A stretch of 64,000 bases of DNA from Catonella morbi ATCC 51271 (GTDB lineage: Bacteria; Bacillota; Clostridia; Lachnospirales; Lachnospiraceae), in the NCBI RefSeq assembly GCF_000160035.2, contig NZ_KI535369.1, positions 187,733 to 251,732 on the forward strand. The letters run 5' to 3'. A program made the translations under genes and the position numbers. Positions within the stretch are counted from its first letter, which is position 1. Each line of letters starts with the position of its first letter. Under the pieces are notes generated by a model. It saw only the letters and a list, made by a program, of their open reading frames with translations, was not told the origin of the DNA and searched no databases. Shown here piece after piece: positions 61,002 through 64,000 of the stretch.

Positions 61002-62162
61002 ATGAAAGCTGTTATTGCGATTGATTCATTAAAAGGTAGCCTGACTTCACTTGAAGCAGGTGAAGCCATAAAAAAAGGTATCATGAAGGTCTATAAGGAG
61101 GCGGAGGTTGTAATCCGTCCGGTGGCTGACGGTGGTGAAGGCACAGCTGTGGCATTGACTCTCGGAATGAACGGAAAGCTTGAAAAAGTAAAGGTGACAG
61201 GTCCTTTGGGAAAAGAAGTCGAGGCTGAGTATGGAATATTAGAGCCTTCAGAAACACATAAGGTAAAGACTGCAATTATTGAAATATCAGCGGCAGCAGG
61301 AATTACTCTGGTCGATGAAAAAGACAGAAATCCTCTTGAGACGACAACCTATGGTGTGGGTGAAATGATAAAGGACGCAATAGCAAAAGGCTGCAGGCAT
61401 TTCATTGTAGGCATAGGCGGAAGTGCTACCAACGATGGCGGAATAGGTATGTTGCAGGCACTTGGGTTTGGCATTTTGGATAAGAACGGTAAACAGGTTG
61501 CATTTGGAGCAAGGGGACTTAGCGAGCTAGAGACTATATCAGATGAGTTTGTACTTCCTGAACTGAAAAACTGTACTTTTAGAATTGCCTGTGATGTGAC
61601 AAACACTCTTTGTGGAGAGCAGGGAGCGAGTGCTATTTACGGACCGCAAAAAGGAGCAACACCTACTATGATAATGCAGATGGATAAATGGCTTGCCAAC
61701 TATGCAGCATTATCCGGAGAAAAATATCCAAACGCAAATATGAATCAGGCGGGAACAGGTGCAGCAGGCGGAATGGGATTTGCATTTTTAACATATACAA
61801 ATGCTGTGCTTGAATCAGGAATTAAAATTGTATTGGAAGAGACTGAGCTTGAAAAATATGTAAAAGATGCAGATATAGTAGTTACCGGAGAAGGGAGGCT
61901 TGACGGACAGACAGTCATGGGCAAAGCCCCTGTCGGCGTTGCGGCCATTGCTAAAAAATATGGTAAGAAAGTAATTGCATTCTCAGGCTGTGTGACAGAA
62001 GATGCCATAGCCTGCAATGAACATGGGATAGATGCATTTTTCCCAATACTAAGAGAAGTTGTTTCACTTTCAGAAGCTATGGATACGAAAAATGCCGCCA
62101 AAAATATGGCAGCTACGGCAGAGCAGGCATTTCGCCTGATTCGTCTTATGAATAAGAAATGA
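61002..62162 (+). CDS. Glycerate kinase (GlxK family)
   Basis: A 386-residue kinase that phosphorylates D-glycerate to 2-phosphoglycerate. The family pattern is clear: AIDSLKGSLTSLEAGEAIKK (about 5-24), RPVADGGEGTAVAL, GIGGSATNDGGIGMLQALGF (about 141-160) and GEGRLDGQTVMGKAP (about 296-310). AAAGGAGA lies 9 nt upstream of the ATG. It feeds glycerate from hydroxypyruvate or sugar acids into glycolysis. The GntR gene and a carrier follow, which may form a uronate or organic-acid locus. Confidence 0.93.
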   Translation: MKAVIAIDSLKGSLTSLEAGEAIKKGIMKVYKEAEVVIRPVADGGEGTAVALTLGMNGKLEKVKVTGPLGKEVEAEYGILEPSETHKVKTAIIEISAAAGITLVDEKDRNPLETTTYGVGEMIKDAIAKGCRHFIVGIGGSATNDGGIGMLQALGFGILDKNGKQVAFGARGLSELETISDEFVLPELKNCTFRIACDVTNTLCGEQGASAIYGPQKGATPTMIMQMDKWLANYAALSGEKYPNANMNQAGTGAAGGMGFAFLTYTNAVLESGIKIVLEETELEKYVKDADIVVTGEGRLDGQTVMGKAPVGVAAIAKKYGKKVIAFSGCVTEDAIACNEHGIDAFFPILREVVSLSEAMDTKNAAKNMAATAEQAFRLIRLMNKK

Positions 62163-62332
62163 CATACAATTTTACAACGATAGGGGCTTTAGATTGACTT
62201 ACAAGTACTATTGTGGCAGTGATTGAAATCGGGCTTTTTATTTTGCTCTGATTTATGATATACTAAATTTGATATGTTATAAATTTGGAAAATGATACAT
62301 AGCCATATTTGAACTTGGAGGTTAATGTGTAA

Positions 62333-63058
62333 ATGAAGCTTAAAAAGGATGCAGAGCAATCACTATATATGCAACTGATGTTTGAAATTAAGGCTCAGAT
62401 TGAGTCAGGGTACTATGTGGCAGGAGATAAGATTCCGACAGAAGTAGAATTGGGGAAAATTTATAATGTGAGCCGTATTACTATAAGGAAGACTGTGGAG
62501 GAATTGTGCAAACTAGGTTATCTGGAAAAAAAACAGGGTAAGGGGACATTTGTAAAATCACCCAAGATTCATCGCAAGATTGAAATGCGCAAGTCTCAAA
62601 GCTTTTCAAAAACCTGTCAGAGTGCCAATGTTAAGGCACAGTCACATATTTTGGAAACAAAGATTATTACTGCTGATAAAGGAAAGAGGGAGTTTTTAAA
62701 ACTTAATGAGGAAGACCGGGTAATTTATATAAAAAGATTGAGGCTTGTGGAACAAATACCCATTATTCAAGAAGAGTTGTACCTCCCGGAAAAGTTATTT
62801 GCGGGATTTGATGTTTCGAGATTAGAGGATGGATCATTATTCAAAGCAATTATGGAGGACTTGAAACTTAAAGCCCCACCGGTCGGTGTTTCAGGAATTG
62901 AGGCAATAAATGCAGGTATGGAGCTTAGCAGGATTTTAAAGATTAATCCCGGGGATGCAGTGCTTAACATGACGACTTATTGGAGCGATACTGAGGGAAA
63001 CCCCTTATACATAGGTTATGAGAATATTGTGGGAAACCGGTATCGTATAACCATATAA
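62333..63058 (+). CDS. GntR-family transcription regulator (HutC/UTRA type)
   Basis: A 241-residue regulator with a winged-helix N-terminus (about 8-75; IPTEVELGKIYNVSRITIRK) and a UTRA ligand domain (about 95-240; EEDRVIYIKRLRLVEQIPII, NPGDAVLNMTTYWSDTEGNP). It binds a small sugar or amino-acid-related ligand and releases DNA when loaded. It lies directly before a carrier gene whose promoter contains two identical palindromes, the probable operators. The ATG follows GGAGG by about 11 nt. Confidence 0.93.
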   Translation: MKLKKDAEQSLYMQLMFEIKAQIESGYYVAGDKIPTEVELGKIYNVSRITIRKTVEELCKLGYLEKKQGKGTFVKSPKIHRKIEMRKSQSFSKTCQSANVKAQSHILETKIITADKGKREFLKLNEEDRVIYIKRLRLVEQIPIIQEELYLPEKLFAGFDVSRLEDGSLFKAIMEDLKLKAPPVGVSGIEAINAGMELSRILKINPGDAVLNMTTYWSDTEGNPLYIGYENIVGNRYRITI

Positions 63059-63080
63059 TTATTACTGAAATTAATTGAGC

Positions 63081-63125
63081 AGAATCTGCGATGTAGCATA
63101 AAATGCTGTATTGTAGGTTCTTTTT
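63081..63125 (+). terminator. Intrinsic terminator after the GntR gene
   Basis: The arms 63081-63099 and 63103-63121 pair along 19 bp, five of them G-U, around an AAA loop (ends AGCAT and ATGCT), followed by a T-run. It separates the regulator from the carrier gene. Confidence 0.75.
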
Positions 63126-63247
63126 ATATGCTTTGGAGGCAGAATTATAATTTTAACCTTAAAATAGTTTTTGCATAGCAATATGTACAAATACAAAGAA
63201 GCAAAATTGTATATAATTACTGAATTGTTAAAACTGACAAAATACAC

Positions 63248-63309
63248 TTGCATATAACGTTATATAATGATATAGTTAGAGCAATAAATATAACGTTATA
63301 TAATGATAT
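63248..63309 (+). promoter_or_regulatory. Carrier-gene promoter with twin palindromic operators
   Basis: TTGCAT (63248-63253), a 17-nt spacer and TATAGT (63271-63276) form a promoter. A 22-bp sequence is repeated exactly at 63252-63273 and 63288-63309 (36 bp apart). Each copy has the 14-bp palindrome ATATAACGTTATAT. One copy fills the promoter spacer and the other lies just after the start point, the layout of a repressor. The GntR protein encoded upstream is the natural candidate. Confidence 0.75.
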
Positions 63310-63421
63310 GTAAAAACTAAACAAAAATTGGAGGATTACGAAGAAATTGTACTCATATAAAATTATTTCTGACCGTGATGAATAGAAATGTTTTCAAAAA
63401 AGATTAGGGGGTAAATGGCAT

Positions 63422-64000
63422 ATGAACGAAAAAAAGAAATTGCATCTGCCACATGTAATTACATTGATTTTTGTTTTAATAGTATTTGTGGCTATTATGA
63501 CCTGGATTCTTCCAAGTGGCTCGTTTGAAAGAACAATTGTGGATACAGCTGCAGGAGAAAGAGAAGTCGCTGTGTCAGGAACTTATCATACCGTGGAAAA
63601 GGTAACTGAGGACGGAGATTTAAGGCAGGGATTATCCCAGGTTCTTCAGGCTCCCGGTAAAGGAATACAGAGGGGAATAGAAGTAATCGCATTTGTATTC
63701 ATAATTGGTGGGGTATTTGCAATTATGGATAAAACCGGAGCAATGACAGTTGGTCTCAAGAAGTTAGTTAAGAAACTTGGCAATAAAGGAATTATTTTGA
63801 TTCCAATTCTTATGTTTTTGTTTGGACTTGGTGGTTCTACCTTTGGTATGTCAGATGAGCTGGCACCGTTTTACCTTATTCTTATGCCGATTATCCTATC
63901 AATGGGTTATGATTCAGTAACTGTATTTTTGATTGTATGCGGTGGAGCAACGATGGGATATGCAGCTTCAACCATTAATCCGTTCAGCGTACTTATTGCA
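63422..64000 (+). CDS. YfcC/DcuC-type membrane carrier, 3' end outside the window
   Basis: The frame runs from ATG 63422 (GGGGG 10-15 nt upstream) to the right edge, 193 codons. TM1 (about 9-27, HVITLIFVLIVFVAIMTWI) is followed by PSGSFE and a polar loop, then further helices: VIAFVFIIGGVFAIMDKTGA, GIILIPILMFLFGLGGSTFG, and SDELAPFYLILMPIILSMG. VCGGATMGYAASTINPF near the edge matches the YfcC/C4-dicarboxylate anaerobic carrier family. The substrate (amino acid, peptide or dicarboxylate) is not known. It is the target of the twin-palindrome operator. Confidence 0.85.
   Translation, partial: MNEKKKLHLPHVITLIFVLIVFVAIMTWILPSGSFERTIVDTAAGEREVAVSGTYHTVEKVTEDGDLRQGLSQVLQAPGKGIQRGIEVIAFVFIIGGVFAIMDKTGAMTVGLKKLVKKLGNKGIILIPILMFLFGLGGSTFGMSDELAPFYLILMPIILSMGYDSVTVFLIVCGGATMGYAASTINPFSVLIA

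Overview
The window looks like low-GC Firmicutes DNA, most probably a Lachnospiraceae-type anaerobe. Shine-Dalgarno sites are strong (GGAGG class), promoters are TTGACA/TATAAT-like and AT-rich, and the genes (MOBP-type relaxase, RepA_N initiator, DUF4320- and DUF6075-like proteins, several sugar ABC transporters, paired YesM/YesN systems) are typical of that family. No rRNA, tRNA, CRISPR array or insertion sequence was found, so the species cannot be fixed. The two halves of the window differ in kind.

Positions 1 to about 24.8 kb hold a conjugative, self-maintaining element transcribed almost entirely on the minus strand. Read in its direction of transcription it begins with a RepA_N-type replication initiator (23836-24759) and three iteron-like repeats at the rep 3' end. 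Then come a DUF6075-like gene, a cluster of inverted repeats (22660-22778), parA and parB, two small membrane proteins, a MobC-like accessory protein, a MOBP-like relaxase and a primase/TOPRIM protein. A VirD4-type coupling protein follows, and then a long transfer operon. That operon mixes T4SS-like membrane parts (two VirB2-like small proteins, a VirB3/PrgI-like and a VirB6/TrbL-like protein) with an almost complete Tad (Flp pilus) machine: Flp-like pilin, prepilin peptidase, CpaB, TadZ, TadA, TadB, TadC and two TadE-like pseudopilins. It ends with SSB, an NlpC/P60 cell-wall hydrolase, a HTH protein, a Lys-rich anchored protein and a large secreted protein. No VirB4 ATPase is visible. A Tad secretion engine appears to be wired to a DNA-transfer relaxosome, and this is the most interesting system in the window. 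The left end of the element is cut off and no integrase or att site is seen, so plasmid versus integrated element is undecided.

The 24.76-25.54 kb interval has no protein gene. It carries a stand-alone ncRNA candidate (consensus promoter, nested helices, intrinsic terminator) and a second structured, terminator-containing leader in front of a chemotaxis receptor gene.

From 25.5 kb to the end the DNA looks chromosomal (or megaplasmid) and is dominated by carbohydrate use. The blocks are: an alpha-galactosidase with a sugar ABC transporter (27.6-33.1 kb); a stress/housekeeping patch (GNAT, Nudix-GNAT fusion, HAD phosphatase, MATE exporter); a YoeB/RelB-like toxin-antitoxin pair beside the wreck of a second TA module (37.6-38.6 kb); a beta-glucan-type locus with an intracellular GH5, an ABC importer, a YesMN two-component system and a secreted GH5 with an inserted carbohydrate-binding-like domain (39.1-49.3 kb); a metal efflux operon with a split HMA chaperone (49.5-51.7 kb); a second YesMN system divergent from a ribose/rhamnose-type ABC operon ending in a SIS-domain hexuloisomerase-like enzyme (51.9-60.7 kb); and glycerate kinase, a GntR regulator and the start of a YfcC-type carrier whose promoter carries two perfect palindromic operators (61-64 kb).
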